Shown here piece after piece: positions 24,728 to 32,839 of a stretch of DNA of 64,000 nucleotides. Source of the DNA: Oscillospiraceae bacterium (GTDB taxonomy: Bacteria > Bacillota > Clostridia > Oscillospirales > WRJC01). The notes under the pieces are model-generated. The model made no database searches. It was not told the origin of the DNA and saw only the letters and a program-made list of their open reading frames with translations. The stretch is from positions 1-64,000 of the forward strand of contig WRHM01000008.1 of the NCBI GenBank assembly GCA_009783265.1, given 5' to 3'. How positions within the stretch are numbered: position 1 is the first letter of the stretch; each line of letters opens with the position of its first letter. A program made the translations under genes and the position numbers.

Positions 24728-25759
24728 ATGACAGGGTTTGATAGAACAATGGCGGCTCTCAATAGGGAAAAAACAGACAGGCCTCCGTTTGATTTTTGGG
24801 CGGAAGAACCTACGCTCAACAGGTTATTTGCGTATCTGGGGCACAGTGATCTGGAGCGCTTTCTCGATGAAATGCAGATTGATATAAGAGCTTTTAACGC
24901 GGGTCAGCCTGAAAATAAAAGTCTCGGAAACGGCGTGTTTGAAAATATGTGGGGCGAGAGGTTTGTCTTTCGCGAAACCGGGTGGGGCCCGATCCGTGAA
25001 GATACTTACGGAGCGTTATATTTCGCCGAAAGCTTAGACGAAATCATGGCTTTTGACTGGCCTGATAACGACGTGATGGATTATAGTAAACTCAAAGAAC
25101 AATGCCGTGAGGCACGGGATAAAAAGCTTGCGATTCGCTACGGCTTCGGCGATATATGGCAGCGTCCGTCTCTGGTTCGCGGCCTTGAAAATCATCTTAT
25201 AGACATGGCAGTAAATCCTGACTGGGTGCATTATTTAAGCAAATTATTCACTGATTTTTATGTGGAAGATTATAAGCGCGCATGGGAATATTCGGACGGA
25301 AATATAGATATATTTTTGATTGTCACAGACTTGGGCACTCAGAGAGGACCACTTATATCTGTGGATATGTTTAGAGAATTTGTCGGCCCGTATCTTTCGG
25401 AAATAGCGCAGACAGTTCATAAATTCGGGGCAAAACTCATGTTTCATTCGTGCGGCAATATCTCAGAATATATCCCGTCGATGATAAACTGCGGGATTGA
25501 TATACTCAACCCGATCCAGCCTGTCGGCGCATACGAAATGTCCCCGGAATCGCTCAGGCAGTATTTAGATAAAATTTGTTTTCACGGCGGTATGGATGTG
25601 CAGCGGCTGCTGCCGTTCGGGAATGCTGACGAGATAAAACGCGAGGCAAAGCATTATGCCGAAACTTTCGGTACAGGATATATTTTATGCCCGGCGCATC
25701 TTTTTCAGCCCGATACACCCGCAGAAAATATAATCGCGTTATATCAGTCGTTTAATTAA
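24728..25759 (+). CDS. URO-D family methyltransferase-like protein
   Basis: A 343-residue member of the uroporphyrinogen decarboxylase superfamily. The N-terminus reads FDRTMAALNREKTDRPPFDFW, as in the many clostridial paralogues. Later blocks include VTDLGTQRGPLISVDMFREFVGPY at about 205, KLMFHSCGN at about 240 and CFHGGMDVQRLLPFG at about 285. The HSCGN His and Cys are the zinc ligands of corrinoid:cofactor methyltransferases, so a methyl transfer role is more likely than haem synthesis. No corrinoid protein gene is nearby. Its end lies two bases from that of the convergent FAD-protein gene. Confidence 0.85.
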   Translation: MTGFDRTMAALNREKTDRPPFDFWAEEPTLNRLFAYLGHSDLERFLDEMQIDIRAFNAGQPENKSLGNGVFENMWGERFVFRETGWGPIREDTYGALYFAESLDEIMAFDWPDNDVMDYSKLKEQCREARDKKLAIRYGFGDIWQRPSLVRGLENHLIDMAVNPDWVHYLSKLFTDFYVEDYKRAWEYSDGNIDIFLIVTDLGTQRGPLISVDMFREFVGPYLSEIAQTVHKFGAKLMFHSCGNISEYIPSMINCGIDILNPIQPVGAYEMSPESLRQYLDKICFHGGMDVQRLLPFGNADEIKREAKHYAETFGTGYILCPAHLFQPDTPAENIIALYQSFN

Positions 25760-25761
25760 AT

Positions 25762-27717
25762 TTAATTAATAAAATCGCTCCAGACATTCTCGAACCAGCG
25801 CGGAGCGTCCGGTATCGGGCGGCGTTTACGCCATGTTATTTTGATTTCATCGCCTGTAAGCAATATCTCCTGAATCATATCGCTGAAATTATTTGTTTCG
25901 TCGCACGGGATATATCTGAACGGCAGCTTTTCGTGGATTTTTTTGCCGCTTTCTGTTTCGGTTTCTATTATATATGAACCCCTGCTTACGCCGCCGTGGC
26001 TGATATAATCAAGCATTGCGTTTAAATAAACATACTGCGCAATCAGCAAATCCCGATTTGATAACGCTACCGGCAGTTCGCTGATATTGCTTAGATTTAA
26101 ATTCTCCCAATAGTTCAGGTATTTTTCTTTTGTTATTTTTATGCTTTCGCGAATATTTTTAATATTTCTTATATGCGCCGCGTTTCCGCTCATTATTTCG
26201 CCGATTTGCTTTTTTGTATCTTCAATGTTTGATATATCTGATATATTTGAAATAGATTTGTCTATTTTTTGAATTATATCGATAACTCCCGTCAGCGGCG
26301 CGTCGGGGTCGTCGCGCCCTACATAACGTGAACGGTTTTTCGCGATAAACATCGCCGCTCTCATTCCGCCGCATTGCCCTGAATTTAACGCGCTTCCGCC
26401 GGGCCTGTATATCCCGTGTGTCCCGTTGACTTCTCCAACGGGGAAAAATCCTTTGATATTACTTTCCCACCACATATCACCGCATAAACCGCCGTTGTTA
26501 TGCTGTGCGCACACGGCTATTTCAAGCGGTTCGTTATATAAATCAATATTATTATTTTTATATAAATCTATCGCGGCGGGATTCATGTGATTTAAACGCT
26601 CAACCGGGGTTTTCAGCGATAACGCGCCCGAATTATTAAGATATTCAAAGCATTCTTTGCCGACATTTGAAAAATCTGATTTAAGCCCAGACGGGTTTTT
26701 TCTGAAATCAAGAAAAACGCGTCTTTTTTTATTTGCTGTCTCGTTATAAACTAACGCGTCAATCATAGACGAGCCGTAATTATCAAGTTTGCGCGGGTCA
26801 AAGGGCCACTGATAGCCTTTTAGAAAAACGCAGTTTAAAAGCTGTTCGCCTGTTTCAAAATATTCATTGAGAAATTCCACCGGGTTTTCGCCGTTTAAAT
26901 CAGTCGAAATATAAGCCGGGAGAACCTGCTGATATGTTCCGGAAAGATTCCATCTGAATTTTACAGAGGCTATGCCGTACTGCCATTCAGTCAGATTTTT
27001 GCCCGCAACTCCCGCTTCAAACGCTATCCCCGACGCCCCATTCTGGCTTTCAGGATAAACGGAATTTGCGTAAAGTCCCGCAGGCCCGCCGACTGCGTAT
27101 ATCACGTTTGTCGAATAAAATAAAATATAACGCTTATCTTTATCGTTTAATTCGTTTAAATTTAAACAGAAAACGCCGTGACAAACGCCGTTATCAACCA
27201 AAATTTTTATTGCCATATAGCCGTCATATACCGGGATATTTTTTAATTTAATTTGTTCGAGCAGTTTTTCGGTCATATATTTAGACGTGAGCGGCCCTGC
27301 CGAAGTAGCGCGGCTTCTTGGGTCATGGTCGGTTTTATATCCTACATATTCGCCGTAATTATTATGCGGGAACGGCACGCCGATTTCGGCGAGTTTATAA
27401 AAGCATTGCGCGGACAGAGCCGCTTCGCATAGGGCAATATCGCCGTCCATCGCCCCGCCGTTATATAAAGTCTCGGCCATTGCGACAACGCTGTCGGGTT
27501 CGCCGCCTGACAGCGTGAGTTTATAATATGTCTGTTTATCCGAGCCGGTGTTGCGGCTTGTGCCTTTTGTCAAGCCCTCGGTTATTACTGCAATATCATG
27601 CTGACCGTAAGAATAAAGCCTGTCGGCGGCGTTCAATCCCGCCGCTCCGCTGCCGATTATGACGGTATTTTTGCGTATGATTTGTATTTCGTTCCCGGAT
27701 ATTTTTATGTGTTCCAT
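25762..27717 (-). CDS. FAD-dependent oxidoreductase, fumarate reductase/aspartate oxidase-like
   Basis: A 651-residue flavoprotein. The dinucleotide-binding motif VIIGSGAAGLNAADRL is at about residues 19-34 and the FAD-family block GGLCGDMWWESNIKGFFPVGEVNGTHG at about 405, followed by GGSALNSGQCGGMRAA. The layout matches FAD_binding_2 proteins such as succinate/fumarate or adenylylsulfate reductase flavoproteins. The C-terminal helical part ends in RPIPDAPRWFENVWSDF. The substrate is unknown. A palindromic repeat (26290-26324) is translated as VGRDDPDAPLTG between the FAD domain and the C-terminal helices. A start at ATG 27717 follows AAAAGG. Confidence 0.85.
   Translation of the reverse strand: MEHIKISGNEIQIIRKNTVIIGSGAAGLNAADRLYSYGQHDIAVITEGLTKGTSRNTGSDKQTYYKLTLSGGEPDSVVAMAETLYNGGAMDGDIALCEAALSAQCFYKLAEIGVPFPHNNYGEYVGYKTDHDPRSRATSAGPLTSKYMTEKLLEQIKLKNIPVYDGYMAIKILVDNGVCHGVFCLNLNELNDKDKRYILFYSTNVIYAVGGPAGLYANSVYPESQNGASGIAFEAGVAGKNLTEWQYGIASVKFRWNLSGTYQQVLPAYISTDLNGENPVEFLNEYFETGEQLLNCVFLKGYQWPFDPRKLDNYGSSMIDALVYNETANKKRRVFLDFRKNPSGLKSDFSNVGKECFEYLNNSGALSLKTPVERLNHMNPAAIDLYKNNNIDLYNEPLEIAVCAQHNNGGLCGDMWWESNIKGFFPVGEVNGTHGIYRPGGSALNSGQCGGMRAAMFIAKNRSRYVGRDDPDAPLTGVIDIIQKIDKSISNISDISNIEDTKKQIGEIMSGNAAHIRNIKNIRESIKITKEKYLNYWENLNLSNISELPVALSNRDLLIAQYVYLNAMLDYISHGGVSRGSYIIETETESGKKIHEKLPFRYIPCDETNNFSDMIQEILLTGDEIKITWRKRRPIPDAPRWFENVWSDFIN
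26290..26324. repeat. Palindrome arm inside the FAD-protein gene
   Basis: On the minus strand this reads TGTAGGGCGCGACGAC then CCCGACGCGCC, differing at about three positions from the left arm of the intergenic element at 3009-3080. It is a far more GC-rich stretch than the surrounding codons and is translated in frame. Confidence 0.7.
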
Positions 27718-27797
27718 AAATATTAAATTTACCTTTTAATTAATTTTAAAACTATTATATCATATTTTTTTTATTCTTTCAAATTTTTTGTTAATTA

Positions 27798-27826
27798 TTG
27801 ACTTTGTATCGGAGTTATGGTATTAT
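27798..27826 (+). promoter_or_regulatory. Sigma-A promoter of the nuclease-like gene
   Basis: TTGACT at 27798-27803, a 17-base spacer and TATTAT at 27821-27826, 34 bases before the ATG at 27860. Confidence 0.7.
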
Positions 27827-27859
27827 AAATTATATAAAAATTTTATGCGGAGGATTTTT

Positions 27860-28354
27860 ATGCCATTATTTAAAATACCTAAGATCAACAGAAGTACCTC
27901 AAATGCCATCGAATTGCGTGAAATGTGGTCAAACGAAGTTTATTTTTCAAAATGGCTTTCCGAAAAGGAAAATCTTCGGATTCTTAGTAACGCTATTGGA
28001 ATAAATATCGTTTTTGAGGAACTTGAATCTGCTGTTGGAAGCCTTAGTGTTGATTTATACGCAATTGAAAAAGAAACTGGCAAAAAAATTATTATTGAAA
28101 ATCAGCTTGAGAATGCCGATCCTGATCATTTTGGTAGAATTATCATATATGCTGCCGGAAAAGAAGCTGAGATTGTCATATGGATTGTTAAAGATGCCAG
28201 AGATGAATATATACAAGCTATCAAATGGTTGAACAAACAAATGAACAAAGATATTGGCTTCTTTCTTATAGAAGTTATAGTATGGAAATCTGATAATTTG
28301 CCCCCTATACCAGAATTTCGTATAATTGAAAAACCTTGGAAGTTTTATACATGA
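27860..28354 (+). CDS. DUF4268-like PD-(D/E)XK nuclease-fold protein
   Basis: A 164-residue protein. The pattern SVDLYAIEKETGKKIIIENQLEN gives the Asp and the E-x-Q of a PD-(D/E)XK core, followed by HFGRIIIYAAGKEAEIVIWIV and IKWLN, the blocks typical of DUF4268-type proteins, usually annotated hypothetical. A nuclease role is plausible but the family is also found alone, as here. I use ATG 27860, nine bases after GGAGG; the reading frame extends 24 codons upstream across the promoter. Confidence 0.75.
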   Translation: MPLFKIPKINRSTSNAIELREMWSNEVYFSKWLSEKENLRILSNAIGINIVFEELESAVGSLSVDLYAIEKETGKKIIIENQLENADPDHFGRIIIYAAGKEAEIVIWIVKDARDEYIQAIKWLNKQMNKDIGFFLIEVIVWKSDNLPPIPEFRIIEKPWKFYT

Positions 28355-28393
28355 AAAGTCAAAAAGTATATTAGAAGAAAGGTGATAAAAATC

Positions 28394-29707
28394 ATGTCCA
28401 ACCCATATAAATATGATTTTAAAAGCGTTGACGACATAAAATCCAAAGCCACTGAACTGAACGTAAATATCGGTTTTTCTGATAATTACGAGGTTTTTTC
28501 GCGCAAAATAGAAGTAGAGCCGGGTTTTACTCTCAAAAATTCCCTCGCCGTCCACCCGATGGAAGGTTTTGACGGTAAAGCAGACGGCTCGCCCGATGAA
28601 CTCACAATCAGGCGTTATAAAAGATTCGCCGAAAGCGGCGCGGGACTGCTCTGGATTGAGGCGGTCGCCGTTCAGCCGGACGCGCGAACTTCCGCGCGCC
28701 AGCTTATGATTACCGATAAAAATCTTGACGAATATAAAAAACTTGTCGAGACAATAAAAAATATAGCGGGCAGCGATACGAAAATAATTATTCAGCTAAC
28801 ACATTCAGGCAGATTTTCCAAGCCTCCGGTTATTACCCGGCACAATAATACGCTCAACGAGCGCATGAATCTTGACCCGTCTTATCAATGCGTATCGGAC
28901 GATTATCTCAAAAAAGTCGAGGAAACATTCGAGAACGCGGCGTATCTATCGTATCAGGCAGGGGTTGACGGAATAGATGTGAAAGCGTGCCACGCTTATT
29001 TGTTTGACGAATTATTATGCGCCTATGACCGCGAGGGCGAGTACGGCGGCTCTTACGAAAACAGGTCGCGTATATTTAAAAACACTATCAAGCGAATAAA
29101 AAACCGTCTCGGAAATTCAAAAAACTCCCCGATCGTCGCTTCAAGGTTCGGGCTTTCTTATGTTATCCCGTATCCCGACGGGTTCGCCACTACTTCAGAC
29201 GGCGAGGTTGAGTTAGAAGAATCAATCAGGCTTATCGGCGAAATTAACCGGCTCGGGGTTAATTTAATAAACGTGACGATGGGAACGCCGTATTATAACC
29301 CGCACATAAACCGGCCGTATGATTATAACGTCGGACGGACTAATCCGCCGTCCCACCCGCTTATAAATCTCAGCAGTTTTATAAATCATATCGGCACAGT
29401 TCAAAAAATTTACCCCAATATGACTTTTATAGGCACGGGATATAGCTATCTGCGTCAGTTTGCGATTGGCGCGGCGGCTTATTCTCTCGAAAATAACTTA
29501 GCGAAAGTGATAGGGTTCGGCAGGGGCGCGTTCGCGTATAAAGGTTTTGCACACGATATGCTTAACGGCTTTATGGATTCAAAAAAATGCTGTTTGGCGT
29601 GTTCGAAATGCACTGAGCTAATGCGCGCGGGAGCAACAACAGGATGTCCGGTCCGCGACAGCGAAGTTTATATGCCTATATATAAGCAATATTGCGTAAA
29701 AAATTGA
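28394..29707 (+). CDS. Old Yellow Enzyme-type NADH:flavin oxidoreductase
   Basis: A 438-residue FMN TIM-barrel oxidoreductase. The blocks SLAVHPMEGFDG near the N-terminus, QLTHSGRFSKP at about 135, GVDGIDVKACHAYLFDELLCAYDREGEYGGSYENR at about 195 and the CCLACSKCTELMRAGATTGCPVRD C-terminus are clear. The last Cys-rich part recalls the [4Fe-4S] site of the 2,4-dienoyl-CoA reductase/trimethylamine dehydrogenase group, though the C-terminal FAD/NAD domain of those is absent. Substrate unknown; reduction of an enone or enal is likely. I prefer ATG 28394 after AAAGGTG. Confidence 0.88.
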   Translation: MSNPYKYDFKSVDDIKSKATELNVNIGFSDNYEVFSRKIEVEPGFTLKNSLAVHPMEGFDGKADGSPDELTIRRYKRFAESGAGLLWIEAVAVQPDARTSARQLMITDKNLDEYKKLVETIKNIAGSDTKIIIQLTHSGRFSKPPVITRHNNTLNERMNLDPSYQCVSDDYLKKVEETFENAAYLSYQAGVDGIDVKACHAYLFDELLCAYDREGEYGGSYENRSRIFKNTIKRIKNRLGNSKNSPIVASRFGLSYVIPYPDGFATTSDGEVELEESIRLIGEINRLGVNLINVTMGTPYYNPHINRPYDYNVGRTNPPSHPLINLSSFINHIGTVQKIYPNMTFIGTGYSYLRQFAIGAAAYSLENNLAKVIGFGRGAFAYKGFAHDMLNGFMDSKKCCLACSKCTELMRAGATTGCPVRDSEVYMPIYKQYCVKN

Positions 29708-29828
29708 GATATATTCAGATATTTTTATTGGCAAATATTATTATTAACGCAAAAAACTCTTTACTTTTCCGGAGATTTATGCGATAATAATAAATATTAA
29801 GCGATTGCGAAACGGGGAAGCCCCGAAA

Positions 29829-29856
29829 GTAGGGCGCGTCGAGTCGCGCGCCCTAC
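29829..29856. repeat. Short palindrome GTAGGGCGCG
   Basis: GTAGGGCGCG and CGCGCGCCCTAC face each other across about six bases, the shortest form of the TGTAGGG family in the window. It lies 90 bases before the DHH phosphoesterase gene, just after another small GC hairpin at 29813-29826. Confidence 0.75.
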
Positions 29857-29947
29857 AAAAATGGTTCAAAAGTGGAGGAAAATCAATTTTTATAATTAAA
29901 AATAATAAAGAGAAATAAAAAATATAATATAACGGAGGAATATAATT

Positions 29948-30859
29948 ATGAATTTAGTAACTCGTTCAGATTTTGACGGACTTGCATGCGCGACTGTTTT
30001 AAAAGAAATAGGCTTGATTGACACATGGACTTTCGTACACCCGAAAGATTTGCAGGACGGACTCGTGAAAGTCACGGAAAACGATGTGCTGACGAATGTC
30101 CCGTATGTTCCCGGCTGCGGAATGTGGTTTGACCATCATTCAAGCGAAAAAGAAAGAATAAAAGATGTCGAATACAAAGGCGAGAGCCGCCATGAAAAAA
30201 GCGCGGCGCGCATAGTTTACGAATATTATGGCGGCAAAGAAAAACTTCCGCATTTTGCCGAAATGATAGACGCGGCGGATATTGTGGATTCGGGCGAACT
30301 TGAAATTGACGATATATTAAACCCGGACGGCTGGGTTCTTTTGGGATTTCTGATGGATCCGCGCACGGGATTGGGAAGATTCAGGGATTTCAGAATAAGC
30401 AATTACGCTCTTATGGAGAAGCTGATAGAAGAGTGCAGAATTAAAAAAATAGCTGAAATTCTGGAGGATTTTGACGTAAAAGAACGGGTGGAAAAATATA
30501 GAGAACAGGATATTTTATTTAAAGAAATGGTTTCTGCCCATACTAAAATTTATTCAAACGCCATTGTGACAGATTTGCGCGATGTTTCGCCGATATATAC
30601 CGGAAACAGGTTTTTGATATACGCGATGTATCCCGAACAGAATATATCCCTGTGGGTAGTTGACGGGAGAAACAAACAAAACGCCCCTATCGCGGTAGGT
30701 CACAGCATATTAAACAGGACGTCTAAAACAGACGTCGGATCGTTATTGTTAAAATACGGAGGCGGCGGCCATAAACAGGTCGGGACCTGTCAGGTTCTGT
30801 ATGACGACTGCGACAAGACGCTTAAAGAACTTTTGGAAAAAATAAACGCAGACGGATAA
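29948..30859 (+). CDS. DHH family phosphoesterase
   Basis: A 303-residue DHH/DHHA1 phosphoesterase. The N-terminal TRSDFDGLACATVL gives the D-x-D metal site, MWFDHHSSE the DHH motif at about residue 60, DAADIVDSG a further Asp, and GGGGHKQVGTCQV near the C-terminus the substrate-binding DHHA1 loop. Relatives are nanoRNases, pAp phosphatases and c-di-AMP/pGpG phosphodiesterases; the exact substrate cannot be told from sequence. It starts after GGAGG and stands alone. Confidence 0.85.
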   Translation: MNLVTRSDFDGLACATVLKEIGLIDTWTFVHPKDLQDGLVKVTENDVLTNVPYVPGCGMWFDHHSSEKERIKDVEYKGESRHEKSAARIVYEYYGGKEKLPHFAEMIDAADIVDSGELEIDDILNPDGWVLLGFLMDPRTGLGRFRDFRISNYALMEKLIEECRIKKIAEILEDFDVKERVEKYREQDILFKEMVSAHTKIYSNAIVTDLRDVSPIYTGNRFLIYAMYPEQNISLWVVDGRNKQNAPIAVGHSILNRTSKTDVGSLLLKYGGGGHKQVGTCQVLYDDCDKTLKELLEKINADG

Positions 30860-30903
30860 ATTTACGCAATATATAATCGTTAAACTTGAAAAGCGTCCCG
30901 CTC

Positions 30904-30963
30904 ATGTCACCCTGAGCGTAGCGAAGGGTCTTTAAGATTCTTCACTTCGTTCAGAATGACATT
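30904..30963. repeat. Repeat with CACCCTGAGCG/CGTTCAGAATGAC arms
   Basis: A 60-bp inverted repeat: ATGTCACCCTGAGCGTAGCG on the left and a complementary arm ending CGTTCAGAATGACAT. This exact kind of repeat is well known to me from many unrelated Clostridia and Bacteroidetes genomes, where it is intergenic and mobile-looking. It is a different family from the TGTAGGG elements. Confidence 0.75.
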
Positions 30964-31056
30964 GGTTTCTTTTATATTAGAATTACTATAATACAAAAAA
31001 GGTCAAAAAGTAAAAATTAATTTCTAAAAATATAAAAAACGAAAGGTCAATAATTT

Positions 31057-31701
31057 ATGTCTTATCTAAAAGAATATGAAAATTCCACTATCTCAGAGCT
31101 TGAAACATTGGCTGCAAACAATAATACAGACGCTATGATAGAATTAGCGTATGCGTATGATTCAAAAGGCAATGAATTGATTGCAATACAGGAAGGCGAC
31201 GATGCGTTTGAATTATATGAATTGGCGGAATCATGGTTTGAAAAGGCTTTTTCCAATGGCGAAAACCGTCAAAAACACTCTCAGGCATTAAGTAAATTAT
31301 ATAGTATTTTGAGTCAATGCAACATGGCTTATGAACTTTATGATAAAGCCATAAAATATGCAGACAAATCTAATGAGCCATACGCAAAAATAATAAAATT
31401 TGCATGTTTATGCAGTTCGGTAGGCGACCTCGGCAGTCTTTCTGCCGAAGAAAAAAACAGGATATTCAACGAATTATCAGAAGCAGTTACAAGCTCAGAA
31501 CTTGCAGATCATGAACTCTCGCAGGGATATGACGGGTTAAGTATGTTATACAGATATGGAATAGGCACAAAAATTGACGATAATGTTTCGTATGAATGTC
31601 TTGTACGAGCTGCCCAGTTAGGCTCTGAACGAGCAAAAAAATTGATGGGAAAATATAAAAAGAAATTGTTTGGCGGATACCAGTATATCGGGAACCGGTA
31701 A
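31057..31701 (+). CDS. Sel1/TPR-like repeat protein
   Basis: A 214-residue helical repeat protein without signal or membrane segment. Sel1-type repeats are seen near the N-terminus (DAMIELAYAYDSKG), at AESWFEKAFSNGENRQ and at the C-terminus (YDGLSMLYRYGIGTKIDDNVSYECLVRAAQLGSERAKKLM). Such proteins are scaffolds for protein contacts; the partner is unknown. A Sel1 remnant also lies at the left end of the window. It starts with ATG after GAAAGG and is convergent with bioY. Confidence 0.75.
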   Translation: MSYLKEYENSTISELETLAANNNTDAMIELAYAYDSKGNELIAIQEGDDAFELYELAESWFEKAFSNGENRQKHSQALSKLYSILSQCNMAYELYDKAIKYADKSNEPYAKIIKFACLCSSVGDLGSLSAEEKNRIFNELSEAVTSSELADHELSQGYDGLSMLYRYGIGTKIDDNVSYECLVRAAQLGSERAKKLMGKYKKKLFGGYQYIGNR

Positions 31702-31716
31702 AAAAATAATACGCAA

Positions 31717-32289
31717 TTATAGCAGCAATTTACTTTTTATAAGAATTTTTTTGACGCTTATCCCGAAAATTCCGGATAAAATTATTTTAACAACAGCCGT
31801 GGGAATATACGGGAGAACGAACAAAAGAAACGCGTCCCGCATACTGCATGTCAGAAAAAATTTTCCCCATAGCATGCCGGATATATAATTAATTACCGCG
31901 CCCAGAATAAGCCCGCCTGCGAGAATTGCGTTTTTAATCCAGATATTTTTGATTTTAACGTTTTCGTACAAATCAGAACTTATTCCCGCGCATAAAGCCA
32001 TTACCGGGAAAGAGATTATATATCCCCCGGTTTTGCCGAATAGAACGGCGATTCCGCCGGAAAATCCCGTGAATACCGGAACGCCGGATATACCGAGAAA
32101 TATATAAACGCTTGCAGACAATGTGCCGCTTTTCGCTCCGAGTATAATTCCGGCAAGCGGGATTGCGAAAGTTTGCAGGGTAAAAGGTACCCCTGTTGGA
32201 TTTGGTATGCTTATTTGGGCGCAGACTGCGGTAATTGCCGTAAAAATTGATATAAAGCAAATATTGCGTATATTTATTGCCAGCTTCAT
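31717..32289 (-). CDS. bioY: Biotin transporter BioY
   Basis: The substrate-binding membrane subunit (S component) of a biotin ECF transporter, 190 residues with six hydrophobic segments. Typical BioY motifs are IPNPTGVPFTLQTFAIPLAG near residue 30, GVPVFTGFSGG at about 68 and GKTGGYIISFP at about 86. Energy-coupling subunits (EcfAAT) are not in the window. It has its own sigma-A promoter. I see no convincing two-half BirA operator. It starts with ATG after AAGGAG. Confidence 0.93.
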   Translation of the reverse strand: MKLAINIRNICFISIFTAITAVCAQISIPNPTGVPFTLQTFAIPLAGIILGAKSGTLSASVYIFLGISGVPVFTGFSGGIAVLFGKTGGYIISFPVMALCAGISSDLYENVKIKNIWIKNAILAGGLILGAVINYISGMLWGKFFLTCSMRDAFLLFVLPYIPTAVVKIILSGIFGISVKKILIKSKLLL

Positions 32290-32319
32290 GGAGTCTCCTT
32301 ATTTTGCGTACTTTTAAAT

Positions 32320-32349
32320 ATTATATATCTTTCAAAAACTATTTGTCAA
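32320..32349 (-). promoter_or_regulatory. Sigma-A promoter of bioY
   Basis: TTGACA at 32349-32344, an 18-base spacer and TATAAT at 32325-32320. Confidence 0.8.
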
Positions 32350-32354
32350 CAATA

Positions 32355-32390
32355 AAAAACAGACGGGGATTTATTTCCCCGTTTGTTTTT
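32355..32390 (-). terminator. Rho-independent terminator after SASP gene
   Basis: On the minus strand AACAAACGGGG pairs with CCCCGTCTGTTT around an eight-base loop, and a T run follows. It separates the spore-protein gene from bioY. Confidence 0.85.
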
Positions 32391-32409
32391 ATATAATCTA
32401 CAAATTTAC

Positions 32410-32604
32410 TTATTTGTTTTTCATAGCGTTTTCAGCGTCTCTGATCATTTTTTTAACCATTTGACCGCCGACTGAACCAGCCTGACGTGCTGTTAAATCG
32501 CCATTATAACCCTGAGATAAATTTACGCCTACTTCGCTTGCAGCTTCCATTTTGAATTTATTGAGAGCAGCCTTAGCTTCAGGTACAAGAGTTTTCGATG
32601 CCAT
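32410..32604 (-). CDS. Alpha/beta-type small acid-soluble spore protein
   Basis: A 64-residue SASP that coats and protects DNA in dormant spores. The conserved C-terminal core GYNGDLTARQAGSVGGQMVKKMI is clear, as is ALNKFKMEAASEVGVNLS. The germination protease (GPR) site region reads ME-AAS where many relatives have E-I/F-A. It starts after AAGGAG. I could not place a sigma-G promoter with confidence. It shows that the organism belongs to a spore-forming lineage. Confidence 0.95.
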   Translation of the reverse strand: MASKTLVPEAKAALNKFKMEAASEVGVNLSQGYNGDLTARQAGSVGGQMVKKMIRDAENAMKNK

Positions 32605-32839
32605 TTTAAAATCTCCTTATTAATTTTATTTCGTCATGTATTACCGAAATCAGTGTTTATTAACTGCTGAAATCACGTAATAAATCTTCTTTGAGCTTAA
32701 AAAAATTTTGTTTTAATAAACTCTAACGTTAGTTTTAGCTTGTTATGCAATTTTTATTACTGAAAATTTTTGCCATTCAATATAATTCATTATTTTTTTC
32801 AAATATAAGTTTTGCCATTTTTATCAGCTCCGTTTATTT

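Noticed and set aside
25750-25775. Possible terminator between the convergent URO-D and FAD genes
   Set aside because: Only an AT palindrome (AATTAAATTTAATT) is present, without GC stem or T run; stop codons are two bases apart.
32290-32354. BirA-type operator upstream of bioY
   Set aside because: Only one possible half-site (TTGTTGACAA) overlaps the -35 box; no second half-site at the usual distance.
32605-32839. Sigma-G promoter for the SASP gene
   Set aside because: No pair of boxes with acceptable match and spacing could be fixed by eye in this AT-rich stretch.
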